Positions 33,409 through 41,499 of a stretch of DNA of 52,892 nucleotides are shown piece after piece. Made by a program: the position numbers and the translations under genes. Position 1 is the stretch's first letter. The number at the start of each line of letters is the position of its first letter. The stretch covers positions 1 to 52,892 of the IMG/VR virus record IMGVR_UViG_3300036791_000331. The stretch is one strand, 5' to 3'. Under the pieces are notes generated by a model, which had not been told where the DNA came from, did no database searches, and saw only the letters and a program-made list of their open reading frames with translations. The stretch comes from a virus.

Positions 33409-36400
33409 ATGGCCGACGACCTCGACACCCAGCCTATCGAGATCATCGACGCCGACGTGCAGTTGGTCGTCGAGGTCGACGTCAACGGCCCTCCGGTCGT
33501 CCTGGTGGACGTCGAGACGCCGCAGGGCATTCCTGGCCCTCAGGGACCGCAGGGAGTGGTCGGCCCGGTCGGGCCTGTCGGACCCATCGGGCCGATGGGA
33601 GGGCTTCAGGTCATCGTCGCCTCGCACGACACGACGGGCGCCACCGACACGCCTGCGATCCTGGCGGCGCTGAACGCGGGGAAAGAGGTCGTCCTTCAAG
33701 GCGCGTACTACCTGAACGCCGGGGTCACGATCCCGCCGGGGGCGGCCATCGACGGCGGCGGCGGGTTCCTGCCCGGCCTGACCCCGGCCGGGACGATCCT
33801 CTATTTCACCAACGCCGTGCCGACCCTGGTCACGGTCGGCGGGAACGTGAGCGGCGGCCCTGGAGGGCTGCGCGGCATCTCTGTCGTGCGCCAGGGCTCA
33901 GGCGCGCCCGCAGGCTCGGTCGGCGTCTTCGTTCAGGACGCCTCCAATGCCAACGTGGTCGATGTCCTGTCGCTGAACAGCGCAATGTGCTGGGCCTTCC
34001 GGCGCGACAGCGGGGCGGCTGGCGGTATCCAGGCGACTTGCTCGCGCCTCTACAGCGGCAACCCCGGTGATGTTCACGTTCAGATCGACGGCTGGTCCGA
34101 GCTCCGCTTCAGCGACTGCACCTTTGGGTTCCCCGGCAGTGCGAGCGCAGGCAACGCCTATGTGCGCTTGACCGGGAACGGCACCGTTATCCCGTTCGAT
34201 ATTGAAATGAGCAACTGCCGCTTCAGCGGATCGCCTCCGCTCTACTTCATGCGGATGGTAAACCTCGTCGGCGCTGGCTCGATCACCGAACTTAAGCTGG
34301 ACAGATGTCACGTCGAGGGCGTCGGAACGGCGATGTTCTCCAGTGACGCGACGGTGGTCCTGATCGAGCGGTTCACGATCACCGACTGCACCCTGATCGG
34401 CACCAGTCAACCGATGTGGGCCTTGAATGCAGCGACGCAGATCATGCGCGCCAACTTCAAGGGAACCCAGTTCTTCGGCAACGACTTCAGTCTCGCGCCG
34501 ACGCCCGCCTTCGTCGCGGTCTCGATGGTCGGCAATTTCATCTTCTCGCCCGGCAACCTGACCATTCCGGCCGGGTCAACGATCACCCTGATCGGCAACA
34601 CCTGGAACGGCAACCTGACCGTCACTGGGGCCGGGAGCCTCGTCACTTGCGGGGACAACTTCACCACTGGCCAGTTAGTCAACAACGGGACCGGGACCGT
34701 GACCACGGTCGGCTTGAACGGACTGTGGTCCGGGCAGTCGGTGAACGTGATGGGGCCTGCCACCGGGAACCGGGCGTTCAACATCCTGACCGGAGTATCG
34801 CCCGGATCAGCCTCGACGCGCTGGGCGATGCTGGCCAACAACACCGCCGAGACCGGGGCCGCCGCAGGGTCGAATTTCCTGCTGGCCCGGTATGACGACA
34901 CCGGGGCTTATGTAGACAGCCCGCTGAGCATTGTCCGCAGCACCGGCAATGTCAGTATTGCCCACGGCCTGACCGTCTCCGGGGCGCTGACCGTGGCGGG
35001 GAATACCGCCCTCAACGGCGCGCTCACCGTCTCGGGCCTCTCTGCCATCAGCGGCGCGGCCGGAACGCAGCGAAACCTCGCCTTTCAGACCGCAGGATCG
35101 ACGCGCTGGCTAGTGTTCGCCAACACCACGGCCGAGAGCGGCGGCAACGTCGGCTCGGACTTCTTCATCCAGCGGTGCAACGACGCGGGCGTCGCCATCG
35201 ACAACCCCTTCGTCATCACCCGGTCAAACGGGGCGGTTGGTATCTCGACCACCCTGGCGGTCGGCGGCACTATCGCGGGCTCGGGGTTCTACATCAACGG
35301 CGCGGCTGCGACGACTCGTCAGATCACCTTCCAGACGGCCGCAGTGGCGCGGTGGCGGGTGATCGTCGATAGCTCGGCCGAGAGCGGCAACAACATAGGC
35401 TCCAATTTCTACATCCAGAGCCAGACCGACGCCGGAGCCGCGCTTACCAACGTCGTGTTCATCAACCGGGCCACCGGCTTAGTCACTATCGGCGGCGGGT
35501 CGATGCTCGTCAGCAACTCCGGCGCTGGCCCTGCGACGTTAGCCATCAGCGCCCCGGCGGGCCAACAGCGCGACCTGTTCTGGCAGACCGCCGGGTCTAC
35601 GCGGTGGGTTGCTTACTGCACCCAGACCGCCGAGGGCGGGGCCAACGCTGGGTCAGACTTCAGCGTCGGCCGCTATGACGACACCGGGGTGTTTATTAAC
35701 CCGGTCCTGACGCTTACCCGCAGCACTGGTGCGGCGTTGTTCAACAATTCCCTCCAGGTGAACGGCGGCGCGCTCTACATCAACGGCGGGGCGGCTTCGA
35801 ACCGAGGGCTTTGGTATCAGAGCAGCGGGGTCGCGCGCTGGCTGGTTGACGTCACCAACACGGCCGAGAGCGGTAGCAACGCCGGGTCAGACTTCGCGAT
35901 CTACAACTATAGCGACGCCGGGGCTTATATTAGCACGCCGCTATCGATCACCCGCAGCACTGGCCTGACCACGCTCAACTTCGGCTTGAACGTGACCGGC
36001 GCGGTGGAAATGAGCGGCGCTGTCGATGTCGTCGGTGCGTTTACTATGCACACCAGCGCCACGCTCTATGCGGGCTCACCGTTATACCTGACCGCCCCAG
36101 CCGGGACCGGCCGGGCGATCTACTTCCAGACGTCCGGGGCGACCCGCTGGACCGTGACCGCTGATGGCGCGGCCGAGAGCGGAAGTAATATCGGCACGAA
36201 CTTCGTCATCAACCGCTACAACGACGCCGGGACTTTCGTCGATCAGCCGTTCACCATCCAGCGCGCGACCGGCATGGTGACGCTGAATAACGGCCTCACC
36301 GTAAACGGATCGAACCCGGCGGTGGGAGCCGACATTTACCTCAACACCCCGACGCCGTTCGGCCGGAACCTCTGGTTTCAGACCAACGGCGTCAACCGTT

Positions 36401-37191
36401 GGGCTATCTACTGCGACAACTCGGCCGAGAGCGGTAGCAACGCCGGGTCGTTGCTACAGATCAACAACTTCTCCGATACCGGAGCTTCCCTCGGGACGCC
36501 CTTTGGCATCCATCGCGACACCGGGATGGTGTATATCAACAACGGGCTTACTCTCGCCGGTCCGACCTCCGCGCCAAACCCCGGCATCTACGACACGACG
36601 CAGTCTATCGCGACGATGGCGACCGTCACCCAGCGCGGCATGACGGCCGGGGTGCCGGTCATCCACCAGAGCGGCGCTGACGCTTACCCGGACCTGGGCT
36701 GGACCGGACGCCTGATCATGATGCAGACGGCCAATTCCATCTTCCTCCCCGGAAGCGCCGCTGGTAGTCAGGCCACCATAATTGTCACCAATACATCTTC
36801 CGGCGCAGTCGGCATTGCGGGCGCGAACCTTGGCACGTTGCAGGCTGGTGACGGTGCTATTCTTGTCGGTGACGGGGCTGGCGGCTTCCATTGCGTCGGG
36901 ATGTTTACGAAAGCGGGCCACCTGACCTCTATGCAGGCCGACGACTATGCGATCACCGAGGACGACGGCGAGGTTCACTTCACGGCCGACGCCACCGTGA
37001 CCATCCCGGATGATCTCGCCCACGTTGTCGAGGTGTCCTGCGATCCTGGCGTCACCGTGACGTTCGCCTCGAAGCGGACGCTGCGCAGCGTCCCGCGCAA
37101 CCGGGTCGGCCGCCTGTCGATGATCGGCCCGGCCGAGGCGACGCTGCGGCGCAAGGGCGAAGAGGTGTGGGTCCGGGGCGACGTCGCCTGA
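33409..37191 (+). CDS. Long tail fibre with beta-helix and seven ~80-aa repeats
   Basis: 1260 aa from ATG 33409. A short acidic N-terminus and collagen stretch (GIPGPQGPQGVVGPVGPVGP) are followed by a pectate-lyase-like beta-helix (residues 70-440). Between about 34800 and 36500 come seven repeats centred on RW...AESGSN(A/I)GSDF, each with RYNDxG and RSTGxV strands. The C-terminus is another beta-rich domain (DYAITEDDGEVHFTADATVTIPDD). Likely a receptor-binding or polysaccharide-binding fibre; the catalytic status of the helix is unknown. Confidence 0.87.
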   Translation: MADDLDTQPIEIIDADVQLVVEVDVNGPPVVLVDVETPQGIPGPQGPQGVVGPVGPVGPIGPMGGLQVIVASHDTTGATDTPAILAALNAGKEVVLQGAYYLNAGVTIPPGAAIDGGGGFLPGLTPAGTILYFTNAVPTLVTVGGNVSGGPGGLRGISVVRQGSGAPAGSVGVFVQDASNANVVDVLSLNSAMCWAFRRDSGAAGGIQATCSRLYSGNPGDVHVQIDGWSELRFSDCTFGFPGSASAGNAYVRLTGNGTVIPFDIEMSNCRFSGSPPLYFMRMVNLVGAGSITELKLDRCHVEGVGTAMFSSDATVVLIERFTITDCTLIGTSQPMWALNAATQIMRANFKGTQFFGNDFSLAPTPAFVAVSMVGNFIFSPGNLTIPAGSTITLIGNTWNGNLTVTGAGSLVTCGDNFTTGQLVNNGTGTVTTVGLNGLWSGQSVNVMGPATGNRAFNILTGVSPGSASTRWAMLANNTAETGAAAGSNFLLARYDDTGAYVDSPLSIVRSTGNVSIAHGLTVSGALTVAGNTALNGALTVSGLSAISGAAGTQRNLAFQTAGSTRWLVFANTTAESGGNVGSDFFIQRCNDAGVAIDNPFVITRSNGAVGISTTLAVGGTIAGSGFYINGAAATTRQITFQTAAVARWRVIVDSSAESGNNIGSNFYIQSQTDAGAALTNVVFINRATGLVTIGGGSMLVSNSGAGPATLAISAPAGQQRDLFWQTAGSTRWVAYCTQTAEGGANAGSDFSVGRYDDTGVFINPVLTLTRSTGAALFNNSLQVNGGALYINGGAASNRGLWYQSSGVARWLVDVTNTAESGSNAGSDFAIYNYSDAGAYISTPLSITRSTGLTTLNFGLNVTGAVEMSGAVDVVGAFTMHTSATLYAGSPLYLTAPAGTGRAIYFQTSGATRWTVTADGAAESGSNIGTNFVINRYNDAGTFVDQPFTIQRATGMVTLNNGLTVNGSNPAVGADIYLNTPTPFGRNLWFQTNGVNRWAIYCDNSAESGSNAGSLLQINNFSDTGASLGTPFGIHRDTGMVYINNGLTLAGPTSAPNPGIYDTTQSIATMATVTQRGMTAGVPVIHQSGADAYPDLGWTGRLIMMQTANSIFLPGSAAGSQATIIVTNTSSGAVGIAGANLGTLQAGDGAILVGDGAGGFHCVGMFTKAGHLTSMQADDYAITEDDGEVHFTADATVTIPDDLAHVVEVSCDPGVTVTFASKRTLRSVPRNRVGRLSMIGPAEATLRRKGEEVWVRGDVA

Positions 37192-37283
37192 TGCACGTCC
37201 ACGACGCGCTCGCCGAGTATCTGATCGGCGGCCTCGGCATGTGCGTCCTGGTGCTGATCTATCTCGCGTGGCCCCGGCGCTGA
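37191..37283 (+). CDS. Tiny membrane peptide (30 aa), end of late operon
   Basis: ATG 37191 overlaps the fibre stop (TGATG). HVHDALAEYLIGGLGMCVLVLIYLAWPRR: one membrane helix with a basic C-terminus. Last gene before the strong hairpin at 37300. A holin-like or small lysis function is conceivable but unproven. Confidence 0.55.
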   Translation: MHVHDALAEYLIGGLGMCVLVLIYLAWPRR

Positions 37284-37299
37284 GATGGCCGGAAACGAA

Positions 37300-37333
37300 A
37301 GAGCCCCCCGCGACACTGCCAGCGGGGGGCTCT
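37300..37333. terminator. Strong 12-bp hairpin ending the late operon
   Basis: AGAGCCCCCCGC (37300-37311) pairs perfectly with 37322-37333 around a 10-base loop. On the minus strand a TTTCGTTTCC run follows, so it could also stop leftward transcription. It separates the late rightward genes from the leftward block at 37.6 kb. Confidence 0.75.
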
Positions 37334-37334
37334 A

Positions 37335-37377
37335 CCGTCCCCAGCTTAAAGGGGGGCACCTTGGGGGGTGGGGACGG
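37335..37377. repeat. Second inverted repeat with clustered G-tracts
   Basis: CCGTCCCC (37335-37342) pairs with 37370-37377, and the interval carries GGGGGG (37351-37356), GGGGGG (37363-37368) and GGGG (37370-37373). Together with the G-tract of the adjacent hairpin this could fold as a G-quadruplex. Function unknown; it may reinforce termination. Confidence 0.45.
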
Positions 37378-37437
37378 CGATCCCGATATGGACCGCCGCG
37401 CGAGTCGCGCCAAGGTGTTTCGTGCTACCCGCGTCGG

Positions 37438-37620
37438 ATGGACGCGGCGATCTGCACCCGCACCGGCCAGCCGATCACCCACGACTGCCTGGGTATGCGC
37501 GGGCCCGATGGCGTGTGGACCCTCCGCTGCCCGAATTGCGCGCCCCTGGAGCCTCCAGGAGCGGCGTCCACGGTCGTTCCGTTCCCGCGCCAGGGTGGTC
37601 CTACCTCAAAGCGCCGATAG
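37438..37620 (+). CDS. Putative small zinc-binding protein
   Basis: 60 aa from ATG 37438. ICTRTGQPITHDCLGMRGPDGVWTLRCPNCAPL gives four cysteines with a terminal CPNC pair. It lies just after the terminator, so it may be weakly expressed or use its own promoter. An in-frame extension back to 37285 crosses the hairpin and is unlikely. Confidence 0.42.
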   Translation: MDAAICTRTGQPITHDCLGMRGPDGVWTLRCPNCAPLEPPGAASTVVPFPRQGGPTSKRR

Positions 37621-37644
37621 CGGCTCTACGGGCTCCCTGGCGCG

Positions 37645-37833
37645 TCAGGTGGCGAGATCGAGGTGGCTGGCGTCGGACCACGCTCGCCGTCCATCAGTCC
37701 AGGCGACCAGGATCATGCCAGCGTCGGCCTCCACCGCCACGCCAGCCTTGGAGCCGGGCGACTTCCCGACGTAGATCACCGGGACCGGGAAGCCTCCGGC
37801 CAGGGCGTCCTCGATCTCTTCGAACGTCGCCAT
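37645..37833 (-). CDS. Hypothetical protein
   Basis: 62 aa from ATG 37833, overlapping the previous gene's stop. FPVPVIYVGKSPGSKAGVAVEADAGMILVAWTDGRRAW looks like a small beta-rich domain. End of the leftward operon. No family recognised. Confidence 0.58.
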   Translation of the reverse strand: MATFEEIEDALAGGFPVPVIYVGKSPGSKAGVAVEADAGMILVAWTDGRRAWSDASHLDLAT

Positions 37834-38852
37834 CAGCGCGGCCCATGCACGACGGTGAAGTCGTGTTCGACCACGCCGAGCGAGGCGTCGCCGCGCTTGT
37901 GCCCGGCGATCCGCTTCCGCCACAGCTGCTCACCGCCGATCATCACCGGCTGCCAGCCCGGCGCTCGCGGCTCGTGGCCGAGGTGTCGATAGTGGGCCCT
38001 GACCTCGTGCAGGCGCTTGCGGTGCTCGGCGGCCTCGCGGAGCTTGCGGGTGGCGTAGGCGGCCACGTTGCGGATGCGCCTCGGCACCTGGAGCGTGGCG
38101 TGCCTGGAGGCGAGGCGCGGCTGGAGCCGACCGCCCTCGCGGACGTGCCCTGGCGCCCGAACCGGCTCGCCGGAGATCACCACCGTCTGGAGCATGGCCA
38201 GCATCGCCACCGTCACCCGCGACCAGCCGGAGAGTTCCGTGGCCATGAGTTTCAGGCCGTCGTCGCCGAGCCTCCCGGCCTTGCTGCTGGTGACGATATT
38301 CGAGCAGCGCCCGACCAGGGGTGAGACATCGGTGCCCTTGCCGTATCCCCAGATGATGCGCTGCTGGGCGTCGCTGGCCCCACGCCTTGCGTGTGGATCG
38401 GGCGGGTAGAGCACCAGCCCGACCGGCCAGATCATCACCTTGCCCATTTCCTCCCAGGACTCCTCGTCGGCGTCCTCGATGCACCAGCTGTGGAGTTCGC
38501 GCGGGTCGTCCAGGCCCGGCTGGACCAGCAGGGCGGTCCTGGCCTCGGGATCGCGGTTGGCGACATCCTTGGGATCGAGGCCGACGCCCAAGGCGACGCG
38601 CTCCTGGAGCATCACCTTGGAGCCAAACTCGATCCACATCGGCCGCTCCGGGACGACGATCTGATCCAGCATCCGGCGCATCTCGCGAGGCGAGGTGTGC
38701 GACATCTGGATCAGCAGCCTGACCGCCGCGTCGTCCAGGATCATGCGCTCGCCCTGGATCATGGCGCCGCGCAACACCTTGTCGTCCACGATGGGATCGA
38801 CGTTCCTGGGGTCGCGGAAGCGATCCGCCAGGGTGATCTTTGGAACCCTCAC
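37833..38852 (-). CDS. Large hypothetical protein, paralogue 1
   Basis: 339 aa from GTG 38852 overlapping the upstream stop. It is a paralogue of the 44963-46039 product: both share LADRFRDPRN at the start, TSPREMRRMLDQI/GTPREIRRTLDNI, WIEF, TLQVPRRIRNVAAYA, KRLHEVRAHYRHL and W-x-KRI-x6-RGD-x-LG near the end. The C-terminal VRAHYRHL...KRI...RGD pattern is one I have seen in other phage proteins of unknown role. Nucleic acid handling is possible; nothing catalytic is visible. Confidence 0.68.
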   Translation of the reverse strand: MRVPKITLADRFRDPRNVDPIVDDKVLRGAMIQGERMILDDAAVRLLIQMSHTSPREMRRMLDQIVVPERPMWIEFGSKVMLQERVALGVGLDPKDVANRDPEARTALLVQPGLDDPRELHSWCIEDADEESWEEMGKVMIWPVGLVLYPPDPHARRGASDAQQRIIWGYGKGTDVSPLVGRCSNIVTSSKAGRLGDDGLKLMATELSGWSRVTVAMLAMLQTVVISGEPVRAPGHVREGGRLQPRLASRHATLQVPRRIRNVAAYATRKLREAAEHRKRLHEVRAHYRHLGHEPRAPGWQPVMIGGEQLWRKRIAGHKRGDASLGVVEHDFTVVHGPR

Positions 38853-39103
38853 GGAGCCTCGTCCTTGAACGGGTTGGGCGGCGCGCCGTCGAGCATCATG
38901 GCGTATGCCCAGGTCTGCCGGTAGGCGCACCGCTCATCCGCGCACCGCCAGCCCTCTGGTGTGGCGACCAGGGGCGGCGTCGCCGTGCCGGGGTGGTCGT
39001 TCCCGCAGGTAAACTCGTGGACCCAGCCGCAGGCCTGCCACTCGTTCAGCGCCGCGACCTGCTCAGGCGTCCAGGGCGCGCGGGTGAGGCCGTCGCCGCT
39101 CAA
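38849..39103 (-). CDS. Hypothetical protein with CGNDHPG motif
   Basis: 84 aa from TTG 39103, well supported by GGGAGG six bases upstream. ACGWVHEFTCGNDHPG and GWRCADERCAYRQTWAY give four cysteines, likely a zinc ribbon. Coupled to both neighbours by four-base overlaps. Confidence 0.6.
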   Translation of the reverse strand: MSGDGLTRAPWTPEQVAALNEWQACGWVHEFTCGNDHPGTATPPLVATPEGWRCADERCAYRQTWAYAMMLDGAPPNPFKDEAP

Positions 39104-39261
39104 GCCTGCCTCCCTTCGATGCGGTCCATCTTGGCGTCGCACCGCGCGCAGATCGGGACGTGGCCCAAGATCGGGTGCGGTCGTTCTGTCGTGGCCTCGT
39201 TCTCGCAGAGCAGGAACCACTCGCAGCAGCGCGGCTGCTGGTCAGGGGCGCGGGCGCTCAA
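39100..39261 (-). CDS. Small zinc-ribbon protein (53 aa)
   Basis: TTG 39261 to TGA 39100. PRCCEWFLLCENEATTE and GHVPICARCDAKMDRI contain CC, C and CxxC ligands arranged like a treble-clef zinc ribbon. The start overlaps the stop of the upstream gene and the end overlaps the next TTG, the same coupling seen elsewhere in this operon. Confidence 0.6.
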   Translation of the reverse strand: MSARAPDQQPRCCEWFLLCENEATTERPHPILGHVPICARCDAKMDRIEGRQA

Positions 39262-39467
39262 GCGTCGGCCTCCGGGAGCGGTGGGCGGCCGTAGGCGTGG
39301 AGCGCGAGGTTCCAGGCGTACAGGCCCAACTGCTGGAGGGTCAGGCCCTCGTGCTCGGCCAGGGCCTTGAGGATCGCCTTCCCGGCCGGGGTCACGCGCG
39401 TCGAGACATCGACGGAGAGTTTGGCCGCAGGCAGCGGCTTCGGGACGATGGAGGTGGTGGCGGACAT
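39258..39467 (-). CDS. Small HTH/ribbon-helix-helix-like protein
   Basis: 69 aa from ATG 39467, with AAGGA upstream. LSVDVSTRVTPAGKAILKALAEHEGLTLQQLGLYAWNLALHAY looks like a beta strand followed by two helices, as in CopG-like regulators. Possibly controls its own operon. Confidence 0.58.
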   Translation of the reverse strand: MSATTSIVPKPLPAAKLSVDVSTRVTPAGKAILKALAEHEGLTLQQLGLYAWNLALHAYGRPPLPEADA

Positions 39468-39540
39468 TCGGAGTTCCTTTCTGGGTTCAAAATTGCCCGT
39501 AACCCTGCCCGCCGCGAGCGACAAGCAGGGCTGGGGAGAG

Positions 39541-39816
39541 TCAGCGGCGGATCATCTGGTCCCGGATGCGGGCGACCTCCCGGTCGCGGGCGGAGTCGCC
39601 GAGCAGGGGGACGGGAATGGCGGGCCGAGGCTGCCCCTCCCGCTCCGGCTGGGCGGTCGATGACCAGATCAGCGCGCCAATCCAGCCGAGGACGGTCCAG
39701 CCGAGAGTGAGGTTGAGCAGGCCGATCCCGACCGCGTTGGGATGTCGTCGGCAGACCGCGACGATGGTGGGGAGGAAGTAAGCGGCAATAAGTAGAATTT
39801 CGCCAACGATCAGCAT
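39541..39816 (-). CDS. Superinfection-immunity-like membrane protein
   Basis: 91 aa, ATG 39816. Two membrane helices (LIVGEILLIAAYFLPTIVAV and GLLNLTLGWTVLGWIGALIW) joined by CRRHPNAVGIG match the superinfection immunity (T4 Imm-type) family, which blocks DNA entry of a second phage at the inner membrane. The C-terminus is a charged cytoplasmic tail. In a prophage it would protect the lysogen. Confidence 0.82.
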   Translation of the reverse strand: MLIVGEILLIAAYFLPTIVAVCRRHPNAVGIGLLNLTLGWTVLGWIGALIWSSTAQPEREGQPRPAIPVPLLGDSARDREVARIRDQMIRR

Positions 39817-39818
39817 GG

Positions 39819-40151
39819 TTAATACTCGTTCGGTAAGAGGATGACGTTATCGGTGAACCACAGAGTCACGCCGGGCTCTGGGAAGTCGGTGAAGTCGAGT
39901 TTGAAGGTGTTGATGACGCCGCCGTCACCGTCGTCGATGGTGATGGTCAGCTTGGCCACGTCCAGGGTCCACACCTGGAACGGCTCGCCGAGGGTCGGGC
40001 CTTCGGTCGCGATCTTGTCCAGGAGCCAGTAGGCTCCGGCCGTCTCCGCGACGTAGCGGGCTCCATCGGTGTACGTCACGAGGCGGGAGAGCGGGTGGCG
40101 CCACCACGTCGAGGTGCCGCCGCTGAAGCCGGACAGGTCCAGGGCGGCCAT
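39819..40151 (-). CDS. DUF6876-like protein
   Basis: 110 aa, ATG 40151. YTDGARYVAETAGAYWLLDKIA, FQVWTLDVAKLTITIDDGDG and LDFTDFPEPGVTLWFTDNVILLPNEY follow the DUF6876 pattern, a family common on mobile elements. Function unknown. It overlaps the upstream gene's stop by one base. Confidence 0.78.
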   Translation of the reverse strand: MAALDLSGFSGGTSTWWRHPLSRLVTYTDGARYVAETAGAYWLLDKIATEGPTLGEPFQVWTLDVAKLTITIDDGDGGVINTFKLDFTDFPEPGVTLWFTDNVILLPNEY

Positions 40152-40336
40152 CAGGCGGCGTCCAGCTTGAAAGCGCCGACGCGGTTGCCGTTCTCGTCGT
40201 ACATGCCGCCGCCCATATCGCCGTTGGTCAGGTGGTCGATGGCCTCGCCTACGATGCGGGCGATCTCGCGGACGCGCTCAAGGTGTGTCTCGCCGAAGGC
40301 GGCGTTGTCGCAGGCGATCTCTAGCCTGAATTTCAT
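40151..40336 (-). CDS. Hypothetical protein
   Basis: 61 aa from ATG 40336 (GGAG nine bases upstream). FRLEIACDNAAFGETHLERVREIARIVGEAI then NGDMGGGMYDENGNRVGAF: an amphipathic helix and a Gly/Asn-rich turn. A longer start at 40351 is possible. This segment recalls proteins found near DUF6876 on plasmids and phages. Confidence 0.62.
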   Translation of the reverse strand: MKFRLEIACDNAAFGETHLERVREIARIVGEAIDHLTNGDMGGGMYDENGNRVGAFKLDAA

Positions 40337-40355
40337 CGGGTCATTCTCCATGTTC

Positions 40356-40414
40356 GGGGAGCGGAAGCGCTCCCCACGCACTCGGCCTGGACACGCGATG
40401 CGCTCCAGGCCGAG
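40356..40414. terminator. Two tandem perfect hairpins in a gene gap
   Basis: GGGGAGCG (40356-40363) pairs with 40368-40375 around a GAAG tetraloop; CTCGGCCTGGA (40381-40391) pairs with 40404-40414. They split the leftward block into two transcription units, as a terminator pair or structured leader RNA. The rest of 40415-40499 shows no gene on the minus strand. Confidence 0.62.
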
Positions 40415-40499
40415 GCGGGTCGTCCGCAGTTGGGAAGGGGTCAGGCCATGCGCCTCGCCGAGATCGTCCAGGACAGCGCCGAGGCGTTCACGGCGCTGG

Positions 40500-40862
40500 T
40501 TACCCTGGCCGCCCAGGTGACCGTGCTCCTGGCGCTACGTCGGGATCGTCCGCAGGCTCGAAGCAGAGATCGAAGCCGTAGTACGGCTCAGCCAGCTTCC
40601 CGGTCCGATGGGTGATGGCCATCGAGATCGGGATCGCCCAGTCGTGCGGCCCGGCCTCCCAGATCACGCACCAGGAGGTCTCGCCTGCGAAGTGACGGCG
40701 CTCGCCGGGCTTGCGGATCGAGACCTCGATGACGTGGTCCTGGCCCTCGGCGACGGCGAGGTCGACCAGGACAGCGTAGACGGCCTGGGCCATCTCTTCG
40801 GCCTTCATCTGGCCGTTCAGGACAGGCCGTAGCCGGTCCCAGATATCGTCGGTGGTGATCAT
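40500..40862 (-). CDS. Hypothetical protein
   Basis: 120 aa from ATG 40862, overlapping the upstream stop. TDDIWDRLRPVLNGQMKAEEMAQAVYAVLVDLA, then VIEVSIRKPGERRHFAGETSWCVIWEAGPHDWAIPISM: an alpha/beta protein. The C-terminal end overlaps an unlikely frame on the other strand. No family recognised. Confidence 0.6.
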   Translation of the reverse strand: MITTDDIWDRLRPVLNGQMKAEEMAQAVYAVLVDLAVAEGQDHVIEVSIRKPGERRHFAGETSWCVIWEAGPHDWAIPISMAITHRTGKLAEPYYGFDLCFEPADDPDVAPGARSPGRPG

Positions 40863-41227
40863 TCCGGGAGTTCCTCGAAGTCCTGGTTGGTGATGTCCGA
40901 CAGCCAGTCCGGCCGCTCCAGGTCGATCTTGGGGCAGTCGATCTCGTTGCCCAGATCGTCGGCCACCGACCGCAGCTGGTCCTTCCATTCCGAGAACTCT
41001 GAGCCCTTCTCGCCCTCCTGCCAGCGCTCGGACTTCCCGTCGTAGAACTCCTCGGCGACGTTGGCCTCGTCCTCCATCAGTTCGGCGGCTTCCCGGCGCT
41101 TCTCGTCGATCTGGTCGAACAGCGGGCCGAGGCCCTCCAGGAGGGTGTCAGCCTCCCGGTAGAGAGCCTCGATGTCTCGGCCCAGCCCGACAAGCTGGAT
41201 GCTGACCTTCCGGTCGATGCGCTTCAT
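40859..41227 (-). CDS. Hypothetical coiled-coil protein
   Basis: 122 aa, ATG 41227. Strongly helical and acidic, with a predicted coiled coil from about residue 15 to 95. No family recognised; in this position it may be a partner of the larger protein two genes upstream. Confidence 0.6.
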   Translation of the reverse strand: MKRIDRKVSIQLVGLGRDIEALYREADTLLEGLGPLFDQIDEKRREAAELMEDEANVAEEFYDGKSERWQEGEKGSEFSEWKDQLRSVADDLGNEIDCPKIDLERPDWLSDITNQDFEELPE

Positions 41228-41499
41228 TGATCGTTCTCCTGGTTGCAGTGGTCACAGTCGGGGTCGGTGCAGGGGCCGATGTCGGCCCGGCGGAGTTCGG
41301 CCTGGATCGCCTTCCAGTTCGGCGCGGCGTCGTCGATCCAGACCGCGAGGTTGTGGAGGCCGTGGGCCCGGAACACCGAGCGCGGAGCCTCGATGTCGGC
41401 GTGGACGTGCCAGGGAGCCCCGAGGCTCGGGACGGGGCGCTCGATGGTGAGCGCGATCCCCTGCTCGGCGCACCACGCTTCGACCTTGGCGCGGCTCAC
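41224..41499 (-). CDS. Hypothetical protein with C-terminal Cys cluster
   Basis: 91 aa from GTG 41499, overlapping the upstream stop. HVHADIEAPRSVFRAHGLHNLAVWIDDAAPNWKAIQAELRR then GPCTDPDCDHC, a CxxxxxCxxC end that may bind metal. No family recognised. Confidence 0.6.
   Translation of the reverse strand: MSRAKVEAWCAEQGIALTIERPVPSLGAPWHVHADIEAPRSVFRAHGLHNLAVWIDDAAPNWKAIQAELRRADIGPCTDPDCDHCNQENDQ

Noticed and set aside
40448-40615. A rightward frame beginning MRLAEIVQDSAEAFTALVTLAAQV
   Set aside because: It has a plausible hydrophobic start but lies mostly opposite the end of the 40500-40862 gene and turns into Arg/Ser-rich sequence; treated as a chance frame.
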